DNA of 64,000 bases from Bradyrhizobium canariense (GTDB taxonomy: Bacteria; Pseudomonadota; Alphaproteobacteria; Rhizobiales; Xanthobacteraceae): assembly GCF_019402665.1 (NCBI RefSeq), contig NZ_VSST01000020.1, forward strand, positions 62,001 through 126,000, in the 5' to 3' direction. The translations under genes were made by a program, and so were the position numbers. The first letter of the stretch is position 1, and each line of letters begins with the position of its first letter. The notes under the pieces are model-generated. The model made no database searches and had not been told where the DNA came from. It worked only from the letters and a program-made list of their open reading frames with translations. Of the stretch, positions 25,877 through 35,486 are shown one piece after another.

Positions 25877-25966
25877 TGGCGGAGAGGGAGGGATTCGAAC
25901 CCCCGATAGGCTTGCACCTATGCCGCATTTCGAGTGCGGTGCATTCGACCACTCTGCCACCTCTCC
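25877..25966 (-). tRNA. tRNA-Ser (anticodon CGA)
   Basis: Read on the reverse strand, a 90-nt gene starts GGAGAGG and ends CCTCTCCG followed by encoded CCA. The anticodon stem-loop is CCGCA-CTCGAAA-TGCGG, giving anticodon CGA (UCG codons). A long variable arm and the GTTCGAATC T-loop fit a class II serine tRNA. The 3' end (25877-25900) adjoins the mobile element and is intact, so it is the probable attachment site regenerated by the element. Confidence 0.97.
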
Positions 25967-26399
25967 TGAAGGCGCCAAGTAAGGAGCAGGGCCCCTGTGG
26001 TTCGGGCGTTAATAGGCGAGGATGGCGGGCCAGACAAGGCGCGAAAGGGGAAAATCCGCTGCCCGTTTCACCGCTTCCGCTCTGTTTCTCGCCGCGCAAT
26101 CAATAACCGGCACCTTTTCCTGGGCTACCCCCCTCCCTGGCCCTCCCCCACAAGGGGGGAGGGAACGCACCTTTATCGGGGCACGAGGCCCGTCTCATTC
26201 ATTATGCGCTGAAAAAGGGGTGGGACCGCCAGACGCGGTAAACACTGGCGGTCCCGTGCCGCTCATTGAAATACTGGCTGGGAAGGGCGGCTTCGCCGGC
26301 CAGGTGAGGCGACGGTTCCACCGTAGCGTGTAACCCGTGCACCGCAACGCAATCCGTTTCTTAACCTAACCAGACAAGGTTACTCCTTGTCATTCTTTG
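25967..26399. other. Intergenic region without a gene
   Basis: No coding signal is seen on either strand. It contains a C/G-rich short inverted repeat (CCCCTCCCTGGCCCTCCCCC then GGGGGGAGGG, 26130-26164), a common interspersed motif, and the tRNA-Ser promoter on its left side. A second self-complementary patch with GACCGCCAGACGC and ACTGGCGGTCCC lies at about 26222-26255. Confidence 0.4.
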
Positions 26400-27548
26400 T
26401 CATTCTTTGCCTTTTTTCTTCCCGTTCTCCGTAGACTCCCGGTCTTTGCCATTATCTTTGCCGTTACCTTTGCCTTGGCCGTTGTCCTTGCGGCGATTGG
26501 TGAAGCGGGCATTGCCGAGGCCGGTGCCGATGGTGAGCACGCCCCAGCGATCGACGTCCTGCATGAACGGCACCTCGGAGAGGCCCTGAACCACGCCGTC
26601 ATTGTGCATCAGGATCGCGGTATCATGCTCGCCGATGGAAGGGATGCCCTCGAGCAGGCTCGCCGGCAGGTTGAACTTGCTGCTCTCCCAATTGCCCGGC
26701 AGATTCTGCGCGCCTTTCTCGATCGAGCCGTCCGCGTTGATCACGCCGGGACAGGCAATGCCGATGAACGGCGCCAGCTTGTAGCCTTCCTTCTCGGCCT
26801 CGGTGATCAGCCCCTTCAGCATCTTGGTGAGCCGCTTCACCGCGCCTTCGCGCGTCGGCTCGTCGTCGGCATGGCGCCACAGCTCGGACTTCACGACCTT
26901 GGCTTTCGACAGGTCTTTTGCCTTTTTCCAGCTGGTCTCCACCAGGCCGCAGCGGATGTTGGTGCCGCCGATATCGACGGCGAGGATGCTGTCATGGGCC
27001 TCGAAGATCCAGGACGGCGCCAGATGCAGCGCGCCGATCAGGCCGGCTTCGTCGGGGTGATGGCGGATCGGCATCATGTCGATCTTGAAGTCCTCGGATT
27101 TGAGGATGATCTCCGCGCGCGCGATCGCGAGCTCGCCCAGCCGGGAATCGCGGAAACCGCCGCCGACCACGATGCGCTCGGTCTTGGCCCAGGCCTTGGA
27201 CTTGAGGAAACGGCGGGTGACATAGGCGAGCTCCTGGGCAAAGTCCTCGATCGCGCTGTGCACCAGCGCGGAGGCCTCGGTGTCGTCGCCGACCAGGATG
27301 GCGTCCAGCGTCTTCTTGCTGATCTCATCCGACGGCTCCTTGCCGAAAGGGTCCTCGCCGGTCTTGCGCAGCGGCTTGCGCCAGCGATCGAGGATCTCGC
27401 GAAACGCGCCCTTGCTGGCGCGGTCGCCGAGAAACCCGTCCTCGTCCTTCATCTCGATGTTGAAGCTGTCGATGTCCACCGACGGCAACCGCTCCGCGCC
27501 GTGGGTGGCGATGCCCGTCGTCGTCTTGACCAGCTCGTCCGTTGCCAT
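26400..27548 (-). CDS. ROK-family (glucokinase-like) protein
   Basis: This 382-aa protein starts at the ATG at 27548 (AAGGGG upstream). Its C-terminal two thirds have the sugar-kinase ATP-binding features DSILAVDIGGTNIRCGLVE, PFIGIACPGVINADGSIEKGAQNLPGNW, ILMHNDGVVQGL and VLTIGTGLGNARF. The first 160 residues are an extra, unclassified domain. The C-terminus ends in a low-complexity tail of about 30 residues rich in Lys, Gly, Asn and Asp. The substrate cannot be told. It is divergent from rplU, with a 334-bp region between. Confidence 0.75.
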   Translation of the reverse strand: MATDELVKTTTGIATHGAERLPSVDIDSFNIEMKDEDGFLGDRASKGAFREILDRWRKPLRKTGEDPFGKEPSDEISKKTLDAILVGDDTEASALVHSAIEDFAQELAYVTRRFLKSKAWAKTERIVVGGGFRDSRLGELAIARAEIILKSEDFKIDMMPIRHHPDEAGLIGALHLAPSWIFEAHDSILAVDIGGTNIRCGLVETSWKKAKDLSKAKVVKSELWRHADDEPTREGAVKRLTKMLKGLITEAEKEGYKLAPFIGIACPGVINADGSIEKGAQNLPGNWESSKFNLPASLLEGIPSIGEHDTAILMHNDGVVQGLSEVPFMQDVDRWGVLTIGTGLGNARFTNRRKDNGQGKGNGKDNGKDRESTENGKKKGKE

Positions 27549-27882
27549 GGTAAGCCCCTTGCCCGTCTGACTGAATTCGCGGGGACAACGGCGGGGGAAC
27601 CTGTTGGTTGCCGCGCGGGCCGAAATTCGCCTGCGGGGCCGGATCGGGCCCAAATGCTTCAAATCCGGCCCGTTTTCGCCGGCTTTTCCTTGACTCCGTG
27701 CTGTCAGCGGCTATAAATCCCGCAACCGGCGCGGGGCGTTTCTCGCGCCGCTTGTTTTTGCGTGGGTTTTCAAAGGGATAACTCCCGCCCGCACAAAACT
27801 CGCATAAACCCATAACGACTGACAAAAAGCCGGCCCCGACGATATGTCGCGAGGCCGGGAATGAACACGAAGGAAAACAACG

Positions 27883-28272
27883 ATGTTCGCAGTCATCAAA
27901 ACCGGCGGCCGGCAGTACCGCGTCGTTCCGGATGATGTCCTGGAAGTAGGCAAGATCGAAGGCGAAGTCGGCTCGATCGTGCAGCTCAATGAAGTTCTCC
28001 TGGTCGGCGGCGACACGCCGATCCTGGGTCTGCCCACGGTCGCAGGCGCCTCCGTCGCGGTCGAGGTGCTCGACCACAAGCGCGGTCCCAAGGTCATCGC
28101 TTTCAAGAAGCGCCGCCGCAAGAACTCGCGCCGCAAGCGCGGCTATCGCGACGAGATCACCGTGCTGCGCATCTCGGAGATCCTGACGGACGGCGCCAAG
28201 CCCACCAAGGGGCCGCGTCCGAAGCGGGAAAAGGTCGTCAAGGAAACGACCACCGAAGAGGCCGCCGCATAA
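27883..28272 (+). CDS. rplU: 50S ribosomal protein L21
   Basis: This 129-aa protein begins [18 protein letters not shown], with [33 protein letters not shown], typical of L21. It is about 25 residues longer than the E. coli protein because of a charged C-terminal extension ([21 protein letters not shown]), common in Rhizobiales. It is followed by rpmA in the standard rplU-rpmA-obgE neighbourhood. A GAAGGAAAAC-like site precedes the ATG. Confidence 0.98.
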   Translation: MFAVIKTGGRQYRVVPDDVLEVGKIEGEVGSIVQLNEVLLVGGDTPILGLPTVAGASVAVEVLDHKRGPKVIAFKKRRRKNSRRKRGYRDEITVLRISEILTDGAKPTKGPRPKREKVVKETTTEEAAA

Positions 28273-28369
28273 TTTGATCACGCGCCATCACGAATTGATG
28301 CGTGAGAAATTGTGAAATGATTCCGTCAAGGAATTGATCTAGACATACGTAGAATTTCGGAGACGAGCC

Positions 28370-28639
28370 ATGGCTCACAAAAAAGCAGGCGGTTCATCGC
28401 GCAACGGTCGCGATTCCAAGGGCAAGCGCCTCGGTATCAAGGCGTTCGGCGGGGAAGTTGTGATTCCCGGCAACATCATTGCGCGTCAGCGCGGCACCAC
28501 CTGGCATCCCGGCCTTAATGTCGGCATGGGCACGGACCACACCTTGTTCGCCAAGGTCGAGGGTCGCGTAACGTTCCAGGCCAAAGCCAACGGCCGCACC
28601 TTCATCTCGGTGCTCCCGCTCGCAGAGGCGGCTGAATAG
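28370..28639 (+). CDS. rpmA: 50S ribosomal protein L27
   Basis: This 89-aa protein begins [29 protein letters not shown], the L27 signature, with [20 protein letters not shown] in the middle. L27 reaches the peptidyl-transferase centre of the ribosome. It lies 97 bp after rplU and is presumably co-transcribed. Confidence 0.98.
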   Translation: MAHKKAGGSSRNGRDSKGKRLGIKAFGGEVVIPGNIIARQRGTTWHPGLNVGMGTDHTLFAKVEGRVTFQAKANGRTFISVLPLAEAAE

Positions 28640-28793
28640 ACGGTGGATCAAATTTGGAGTCCGCCGGGTCCCAGACCGAACCGGCGGAGTCCTTGAGATC
28701 CTAGAGATCGAAGGCTCCAGGGGAGGCGGGAAACCGGCCTCCCCTTTCGTTTGCGTGCTCATTTTTCACTGAGTGACTTCGACGGAGCCGGAC

Positions 28794-29387
28794 ATGTTGC
28801 AGGACTTTTCGAGCGTGACCTTGCGGGAGGCGAGACCCAGCGTCGTCGCCACCGAGCGGCTGACCTTGCGGCGGCCGACCCTCGCCGACGTCAGGACCAT
28901 CGCCCTCCTCGCCAACGACCGCCGTGTCGCCGAAAACACCAGGCGCCTCCCGCATCCCTATTTGCAGGACGACGCCGTCGCCTTCGTCCGCGCCACCGCC
29001 GCGCCCGGCGGCGAGACGGTGTTCCTGATCGAGCATGACAGCGGCCCCATCGGCATGGTCGGCATCGACCGCTCGACACCCGACAATGCGGAGCTCGGCT
29101 ATTGGCTCGGCGTCGAGCATTGGGGCCGCGGCTTTGCCACCGAGGCCGCGCGCGGCGCAATCGACTTCTTCTTCGAGGAGTTCGAGGACGATCATCTCTA
29201 TGCAGGCGCGCGCGTCACCAACCCGGCCTCGCGCAACGTCCTGGAGAAGTGCGGCTTCCAGTGGAGCGGCGTCCAGCTGCATCGCTTCCTGGCGCTGGGC
29301 TCGTCCACGCCCGTCGACTGCTTCCGCCTGTCACGCAGTGTGTGGGCGTCGCTGAAGAGCTGGAGCAGTGCGCGGAGGGTGAGGTAG
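28794..29387 (+). CDS. GNAT-family N-acetyltransferase
   Basis: This 197-aa protein resembles RimJ/RimL-type acetyltransferases: ERLTLRRPTLADVRTIALLANDRRVAENTRRLP at the N-terminus, IGMVGIDRSTPDNAELGYWLGVEHWGRGFATEAARGAIDFFFEEF with the acetyl-CoA binding segment, then RVTNPASRNVLEKCGFQW. The ATG at 28794 is preferred (GGAG 6 bp upstream); an earlier in-frame GTG at 28773 is possible. The gene lies between rpmA and obgE, as in many Rhizobiales. The substrate is unknown; protein N-terminal or small-molecule acetylation are both possible. Confidence 0.85.
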   Translation: MLQDFSSVTLREARPSVVATERLTLRRPTLADVRTIALLANDRRVAENTRRLPHPYLQDDAVAFVRATAAPGGETVFLIEHDSGPIGMVGIDRSTPDNAELGYWLGVEHWGRGFATEAARGAIDFFFEEFEDDHLYAGARVTNPASRNVLEKCGFQWSGVQLHRFLALGSSTPVDCFRLSRSVWASLKSWSSARRVR

Positions 29388-29400
29388 GCGGAGGCGCCTC

Positions 29401-29558
29401 AATCACAATCGTCGTCCTGGCGGAAGCCAGGACCCATTACCCCAGGGTGAAGTCGTGGCGCGAACTATCAACCACGAATCTTCATCAAACTCCTCCCTGG
29501 GGTAATGGGTCCTGGATCTGCGCTCCGCTTGTCCAGGACGACGCCGATGACTGTGATT
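29401..29558. repeat. Large interspersed inverted repeat
   Basis: Left arm 29401-29445 (from AATCACAATCGTCGTCCTGG to CCCATTACCCCAG) and right arm 29495-29558 (TGGGGTAATGGGTCCTGG to CTGTGATT) are complementary with small internal loops, separated by about 50 bp. Repeats of this type (GTCGTCCTGG...CCAGGACGAC) recur between genes in Bradyrhizobium genomes. It separates the convergent GNAT and EamA genes and could act as a bidirectional transcription stop. Confidence 0.75.
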
Positions 29559-30471
29559 ACGCCGGCGGATTCACATCCGCGTCCCCACGCCCGAGATCGC
29601 GCTCACGCAAGTAAATATAGAATCCGGCGCCGATGATGATGGCGGCGCCGACGATGGTGGCGATTTCGGGCACGTCGCCGAACACGACGAAGCCGAAGAT
29701 CACCGCCCAGACGATCATCGAATATTGATAGGGCACGACGACGCTGGCCGGCGCGAGCTTGAGCGAGCGGTTGACGCAGAACAGCGCCGTGACCGAGACG
29801 CATCCCGCCAGCGCGAAGATCACGAGGCTGCCCGGTGTCGGCGGCACCCAGTGGAACGCCGACAGCACCGCACCCAGCAAGAACGTGCCGACGAATTGCG
29901 ACGACGCCATCACGATATCGGGCGTCTTGCGCAGGCTGCGCGTGATCAGCATCAGCGTTGCGAAGGAAAGACTGCCGCCAAGCGCGATCAGCGCCGGCAG
30001 GCTCACCGTCTGTGCCGACGGCCGCAGCGCGATCAGCACGCCGCAGAAGCCGATCAGGATCGCCGTCCAGCGCCGCCAGCCGACCTTCTCGCCGAGAAAG
30101 ATCGCCGACATCGCCGTGACGAAAATGGGCCCGGCGAGATAATAGGTAATGACGTCGGCGAGCGGCAGGTAGACCGTCGCAAGGAAGAAGGCCGCCACTT
30201 CCAGCGTCGACAGCACGACGCGAAAGAGCTGGAGGCCCGGCCGCTCCAGCTGCAGGAACTGGTGACGCTGCCGCCAGACCAGCGGCGACAGCAGCAGCAG
30301 CGCTGCGCAGGCGCGCAGGAGCAGCAGCTGCCCCACCGAATAAGTCCCGACCAGGAACTTGCCCATGGCGTCGCCGAACGAGAACATGAAGATCGACAGC
30401 ACCATGAGTGCGATCCCGGCGAGGCGCGCCGAGCGTTCGTCATAGGCCGAGAGATTCTTGAAGAGGGGCAT
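29557..30471 (-). CDS. EamA/DMT-family membrane transporter
   Basis: This 304-aa protein has about ten transmembrane segments in two EamA repeats (first about residues 15-140, second about 155-290). Characteristic pieces are GIALMVLSIFMFSFGDAMGKFLV, YYLAGPIFVTAMSAIFLGEKVGWRRWTAILIGFCGVLIALRP and the second-repeat VVVPYQYSMIVWAVIFGFVVFGD. Start taken as the ATG at 30471; upstream in-frame sequence is the translated interspersed repeat and is not coding. The substrate is unknown; the family exports amino acids and other metabolites. Confidence 0.85.
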   Translation of the reverse strand: MPLFKNLSAYDERSARLAGIALMVLSIFMFSFGDAMGKFLVGTYSVGQLLLLRACAALLLLSPLVWRQRHQFLQLERPGLQLFRVVLSTLEVAAFFLATVYLPLADVITYYLAGPIFVTAMSAIFLGEKVGWRRWTAILIGFCGVLIALRPSAQTVSLPALIALGGSLSFATLMLITRSLRKTPDIVMASSQFVGTFLLGAVLSAFHWVPPTPGSLVIFALAGCVSVTALFCVNRSLKLAPASVVVPYQYSMIVWAVIFGFVVFGDVPEIATIVGAAIIIGAGFYIYLRERDLGRGDADVNPPA

Positions 30472-30491
30472 TGCTGTCGTTCGTGGAAACT

Positions 30492-30580
30492 CGTCATTGC
30501 GAGGAGCTCTTGCGACGAAGCAATCCAGACTGTTGCCACGGAGACAGTCTGGATTTGCTTCGCTTCGCTCGCAATGACGA
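30492..30580. repeat. Interspersed palindromic repeat (CGTCATTGCGAG type)
   Basis: Outer arms CGTCATTGCGAG and CTCGCAATGACG, with inner arms AGCAATCCAGACTG and CAGTCTGGATTGCT-like sequence, enclose TTGCCACGGAGA. This palindrome family is widespread in alphaproteobacterial intergenic DNA. Here it lies between the EamA start and the MaoC gene, that is, in the 5' region of the transporter gene. Confidence 0.8.
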
Positions 30581-30744
30581 GCGGAGAGAGCGTCGGAATG
30601 GCGACCGGAGTCGCTTGCGGTCGTTTTAATGACGTGAGCGCCCGCGACAAGCCCGCGCAAGCCGAATTGAACGGATTGCCGCACTCTTCGCGTCGCGGTA
30701 GCGATAGGCGACACCGAACGAAAGAGCCAGGAAAGAGCTTAGCC

Positions 30745-31224
30745 ATGACCGACTTCGACCCGGCCCGGCATCGCATGATCCCCGCGCAACGCTGGTTTGA
30801 GGATTTCGTGGTCGGCGAACGCTTCGTGCTGCCGAGCCGCACGCAGACGACGGCCGTGTTCGCGGCGTTCCAGACCGCAAGCGGCGATACTCATCCGGTC
30901 CATTACGACGTGGAGTATTGCCGCAGCCGCGGCATGCCGCATCTGCTCGCCCACGGTTTCCAGACGCTGATCCACACCGCACCCGGCGCAGGCCTGTTTC
31001 CGTTCATGGTCGAGGACTCCCTGGTCGGCTTCCTCGAGCAATCGAGCCGGTTCCTCAAGCCGGTGTTCGCCGACGACACAATCTATCCCGCGCTCGAGGT
31101 CACCGAGCTGGTGCCGGGACGCTCGACCGGCGCGGTGACGCTCAAAAGCACCGTGTTCAACCAGCGCAAGGAGCTGGTGCTGGAGGGCACGCAGAAATTC
31201 CTGATCCGGCGCCGGCCGCTCTGA
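30745..31224 (+). CDS. MaoC-like (hot-dog fold) dehydratase
   Basis: This 159-aa hot-dog fold protein contains WFEDFVVGERFVLPSRTQTTAVFAAFQTASGDTHPVHYDVEY, the (R)-hydratase-like D-x4-H motif (SGDTHPVHYD), then MPHLLAHGFQTLIHTAPGAGLFP. The start ATG has AGGAAAG at the right distance. It probably hydrates or dehydrates an enoyl-CoA-type substrate, which cannot be identified. It lies 101 bp upstream of obgE on the same strand. Confidence 0.85.
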   Translation: MTDFDPARHRMIPAQRWFEDFVVGERFVLPSRTQTTAVFAAFQTASGDTHPVHYDVEYCRSRGMPHLLAHGFQTLIHTAPGAGLFPFMVEDSLVGFLEQSSRFLKPVFADDTIYPALEVTELVPGRSTGAVTLKSTVFNQRKELVLEGTQKFLIRRRPL

Positions 31225-31241
31225 CGTCATCCTGTGGTTAA

Positions 31242-32366
<1,125 letters not shown>

Positions 32367-32383
32367 ACAATCCGGCTTGAAGA

Positions 32384-32491
32384 CCCTCATGGTGAGGAGC
32401 GCGGAACGCGCGTCTCGAACCATGAAGGCCCGGCTCTCGCCCGTGGCCATCCTTCGAGACGCCCGCTTGTCGCGGGCTCCTCAGGATGAGG
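32384..32491. repeat. Interspersed repeat, copy 1 (CCTCATGGTGAGGAGC ... CTCCTCAGGATGAGG)
   Basis: Starts CCTCATGGTGAGGAGC, includes GTCTCGAACCATGAAGGCC and CCATCCTTCGAGACGC, and ends GGCTCCTCAGGATGAGG. The ends and the middle are mutually complementary. A second copy in the same orientation lies at 34225-34335, on the other side of the sulfatase gene. Confidence 0.85.
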
Positions 32492-32587
32492 TTCGTTGCT
32501 TGTGACGCAGCGGAATCGGACCCCCTGCTTGTCTTCGCGCCCTCGATAGCGCAGCATCGGCCAATCAAGAAACGGCAGGGATGATTC

Positions 32588-34222
32588 ATGGCGCGCGCGA
32601 AGAACGTTCTCTGGATCATGTGCGACCAGCTTCGCTATGACTATCTCGGCTGCACCGGCCATCCCACGCTGAAGACGCCGAACATCGACGCCATGGCGAA
32701 GCGCGGCGTGCTGTTCAGCAAGGCCTATGTGCAGTCGCCGATCTGCGGCCCCTCGCGGATGTCGTTCTACACCGGGCGCTACATGCGTTCGCACGGCTCG
32801 CACTGGAACGGCTGGCCGTTGCGCGTCGGCGAGCCCACCCTCGGCGATCACCTCAACAAGCTCGGCGTGCGCAACGTGCTGGTCGGCAAGACCCACATGG
32901 CGCCCGATCTCGAAGGCATGAAGGCGCTCGGCATCCCGCCGGAATCGATGATCGGCGTGCACGTCGCCGAATGCGGGTTCGAGCCTTATGAGCGCGACGA
33001 CGGCCTGCATCCCACGGGGCGGCCGCGCCCGAAATACGACGAGTATCTGCGCCAGCAGGGCTTTGATGCGCCCAATCCCTGGGAACATTGGGCCAATTCA
33101 GGCGCGGCCGAGGACGGTTCGCTCCAGAACGGCTGGCTGCTCGTGCATGCCGACAAGGCCGCGCGCGTGCCGGACGAGCATTCCGAGACGCCCTACATGA
33201 CGCGGCGCGCGATGGACTTCATCAGCGAGGCCGAGACCGACGGCAGGCCGTGGTGCCTGCATCTGTCCTACATCAAGCCGCACTGGCCCTACATCGCGCC
33301 CGAACCTTACGCCAGCATGTATTCGACATCGGACATGATCCCGGTGATCCGCTCCGAGCGCGAGCGCCAGAACCCGCATCCGGTGTTCGGCGCCTATATG
33401 GACATGCGCTACTCCCGCAACATGGCGCGCGACGATGCCCGCGAGAAGGTGATCCCGACCTATATGGGCCTGATCACCCAGATCGACGACCAGATGGGCG
33501 TGCTGATGAAATTCCTGGAGGAGCGCGATCTGCTGGACACCACCATGATCGTGTTCACCTCCGATCACGGCGACTATCTCGGCGATCACTGGATGGGCGA
33601 GAAGGACCTGTTCCACGAGCAGTCGGCGAAGATCCCGCTCATCATCATAGACCCTTCGAAGGAGGCGGATGCGACGCGCGGCACGCGCAACGATGCGCTG
33701 GTCGAAGCCATCGATCTCGCGCCGACCTTCGTGGATTATTTCGGCGGCAAGGTGCCGGGCCATATCCTCGAGGGACGCTCGCTGCTGCCGCTGATGCGCG
33801 GCGAGAGCCCGCCCGATTGGCGCAAGGTGGCGTTCTCCGAATACGACTATGTCATGCAGGACGTGCGGCTGAAGCTGAACCAGCCGATCGAACGCTGCCG
33901 CCTGTTCATGGTGTTCGACGGCCGCTGGAAATACATTCACGCCTCAGGCTTCCGCCCGATGCTGTATGACCTCGAAACCGATCCGGAAGAGTTTCTGGAT
34001 CGCGGCGACGATCCTGAGTGCGCCGGCATCATCGCGCGACTACAGGCGGAATTGTTCGACTGGGCGCTACATCCCAACGACCACATCACAACACCGCGCG
34101 AGAAGATCGCGGCCTATGCCGACAACCAGCTCCAGGTGAAGGGCGGGATTTTGATCGGCATCTGGGACGAAGCGGAGCTGGCGTCGATCAAGGACGGCAT
34201 CGCGCAACGCGCGAAGCTCTAA
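32588..34222 (+). CDS. Sulfatase-family hydrolase
   Basis: This 544-aa alkaline-phosphatase-superfamily enzyme has the sulfatase signature C53-G-P-S-R (SPICGPSRMSFYTGRYMRSHG), where Cys53 would become formylglycine. Metal-binding residues occur in LWIMCDQLRYDYLG (D13) and FTSDHGDYLGDHWMGEKDLFHEQSAKIPLI. No signal peptide is seen, so it is probably cytoplasmic. It could be an aryl/alkyl sulfatase, choline-sulfatase or phosphonate monoester hydrolase; sequence alone does not decide. It interrupts the usual obgE-proB order and is bounded by two copies of one repeat. Confidence 0.85.
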   Translation: MARAKNVLWIMCDQLRYDYLGCTGHPTLKTPNIDAMAKRGVLFSKAYVQSPICGPSRMSFYTGRYMRSHGSHWNGWPLRVGEPTLGDHLNKLGVRNVLVGKTHMAPDLEGMKALGIPPESMIGVHVAECGFEPYERDDGLHPTGRPRPKYDEYLRQQGFDAPNPWEHWANSGAAEDGSLQNGWLLVHADKAARVPDEHSETPYMTRRAMDFISEAETDGRPWCLHLSYIKPHWPYIAPEPYASMYSTSDMIPVIRSERERQNPHPVFGAYMDMRYSRNMARDDAREKVIPTYMGLITQIDDQMGVLMKFLEERDLLDTTMIVFTSDHGDYLGDHWMGEKDLFHEQSAKIPLIIIDPSKEADATRGTRNDALVEAIDLAPTFVDYFGGKVPGHILEGRSLLPLMRGESPPDWRKVAFSEYDYVMQDVRLKLNQPIERCRLFMVFDGRWKYIHASGFRPMLYDLETDPEEFLDRGDDPECAGIIARLQAELFDWALHPNDHITTPREKIAAYADNQLQVKGGILIGIWDEAELASIKDGIAQRAKL

Positions 34223-34224
34223 GA

Positions 34225-34335
34225 CCTCATGGTGAGGAGGCGCGAAGCGCCGTCTCGAACCATGCAGGCCCCGCTGCGGCAGTCGGGCCTTTCATCCTTC
34301 GAGACGCGCGCAAGAGCGCGCTCCTCAGGATGAGG
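34225..34335. repeat. Interspersed repeat, copy 2
   Basis: Same family and orientation as 32384-32491: CCTCATGGTGAGGAGGCGCG, GTCTCGAACCATGCAGGCC, CATCCTTCGAGACGCGC, CTCCTCAGGATGAGG. The middle part differs (CTGCGGCAGTCGGGCC). It lies immediately after the sulfatase stop codon and before the convergent Bug-protein gene. Confidence 0.85.
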
Positions 34336-34354
34336 AGAGAGTGAAGCGCTCGGG

Positions 34355-35320
34355 TCAATTCTCGATCTTGTACCCCGTCGCCTTCACGATCGGCTGCCAG
34401 AACGCGGTGTTGGCTGCGAGCTCCTTGGTCAGACCTTCCGCGCTGCTGCCGACCGGAATGAGCCCGATCGCGGTGAGCTTTTCCTTCACCTCGGGCTTGG
34501 CGAGCGCGGCGCTTGCGGCCGCGCCGAGCTTGCTCGCGAATTCCGGCGAGCTGCCGGCGGGAAGCCACATGCCGTACCAGGCCTCCGCGACGAGATCGAT
34601 GCCGCTCTCCTTCAAGGTCGGCACCTCCGAAGCAAAGGGCGAACGTTCCGCGCTCGCGACCGCGATGATCTTCACGCCCTTGGCGCGATGCTGCGGCAGC
34701 GCATCGGCCAAAGTGACGATGCCGAAGGAGATGTGACCGCCGATGATGTCGTTGAGGATGGGCGCGCTGCCGCGATAGGGCACGCGCGTCATGGGGATGC
34801 CGAGATCCTTCTCGAGCTTGGAGCCCATGAAATGCGGGATGGTGCCGTTGCTCGGCACGCCGAACGATGCCTTGTCCGGATGCGCCTTCAGCCAGGCGAC
34901 GAATCCCCTGAAATCCGCGGCATCGATCGTCGGGCTGATCACGACGGCGAACTCAAACCGCGCCAGCAGCGAGACCGGGACGAAATCTCTTGCGGTGTCG
35001 AAGCTCGGGGTCGTCTCCACCATCGGCAGCAGGTACATCGTGGGCCCGGTGGTCACCAGCACCATACTGCCGTCGGGGCTGCCCCCTTTCACCGCCTTGA
35101 TGCCGATCAGGCCGTCTCCGCCGGTGCGGTTCTCGACCACGATGGTCCGCTGCAGCCCCGGCGCCATCTCCTGTGCGATCAGCCGGCACAGCGTGTCGCC
35201 ACCCGCTCCCGCCGCGAACGGGAAGATCATTTTTGTCAGCCCGGTCTGTGCTTGCGAACCGCCCACCTGCGCCAACAACGGCAACCCGAGGCATCCGGCG
35301 ATGAAGTTGCGGCGATCCAT
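34355..35320 (-). CDS. Bug/TctC-type periplasmic solute-binding protein
   Basis: This 321-aa tripartite tricarboxylate transporter receptor begins MDRRNFIAGCLGLPLLAQ, a signal peptide. Family segments are IFPFAAGAGGDTLCRLIAQEM, VVENRTGGDGLIGIKAV, SFGVPSNGTIPHFMGSKLEKDLG and VPYRGSAPILNDIIGG. The start at 35320 has GAGGAAA upstream. The membrane subunits TctA and TctB are not nearby, which is common for these receptors. The ligand is unknown, probably a carboxylate. It faces the sulfatase gene and is divergent from proB. Confidence 0.9.
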   Translation of the reverse strand: MDRRNFIAGCLGLPLLAQVGGSQAQTGLTKMIFPFAAGAGGDTLCRLIAQEMAPGLQRTIVVENRTGGDGLIGIKAVKGGSPDGSMVLVTTGPTMYLLPMVETTPSFDTARDFVPVSLLARFEFAVVISPTIDAADFRGFVAWLKAHPDKASFGVPSNGTIPHFMGSKLEKDLGIPMTRVPYRGSAPILNDIIGGHISFGIVTLADALPQHRAKGVKIIAVASAERSPFASEVPTLKESGIDLVAEAWYGMWLPAGSSPEFASKLGAAASAALAKPEVKEKLTAIGLIPVGSSAEGLTKELAANTAFWQPIVKATGYKIEN

Positions 35321-35486
35321 TGGTTTCCTCTTTGAGCCCATTATGGTTGGCGACAGTTAGAGCCAGACGGGCGCTCCGGACAAGCGCCGTTTACCGGGCC
35401 TGCCGCCTTGCGCCGGCCATCGTCCTGCTGCAAAAGCAGGCCTTACCGGCGCCGCTCTCCAGCACATACACACACCACATACATAG

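Noticed and set aside
25507..25917. N-terminal extension of the integrase reading through to the tRNA gene
   Set aside because: The first residues of that frame are simply translated tRNA-Ser sequence, and the GTG at 25506 has a good ribosome-binding site, so the extension is not coding.
27325..28281. Long reverse-strand frame across rplU
   Set aside because: It is antisense to the unmistakable ribosomal protein L21 and has no conserved features; long antisense frames are common in GC-rich DNA.
30502..30714. Upstream extension of the EamA protein containing CERSEANPDCL-type sequence
   Set aside because: It is the translated interspersed palindromic repeat, often mis-annotated as coding; the membrane protein starts at 30471.
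29725..30744. Long forward frame leading into the MaoC gene, opposite the EamA gene
   Set aside because: The frame is Arg/His/Gln-rich antisense of a clear membrane transporter; the MaoC protein starts at 30745 with its own ribosome-binding site.
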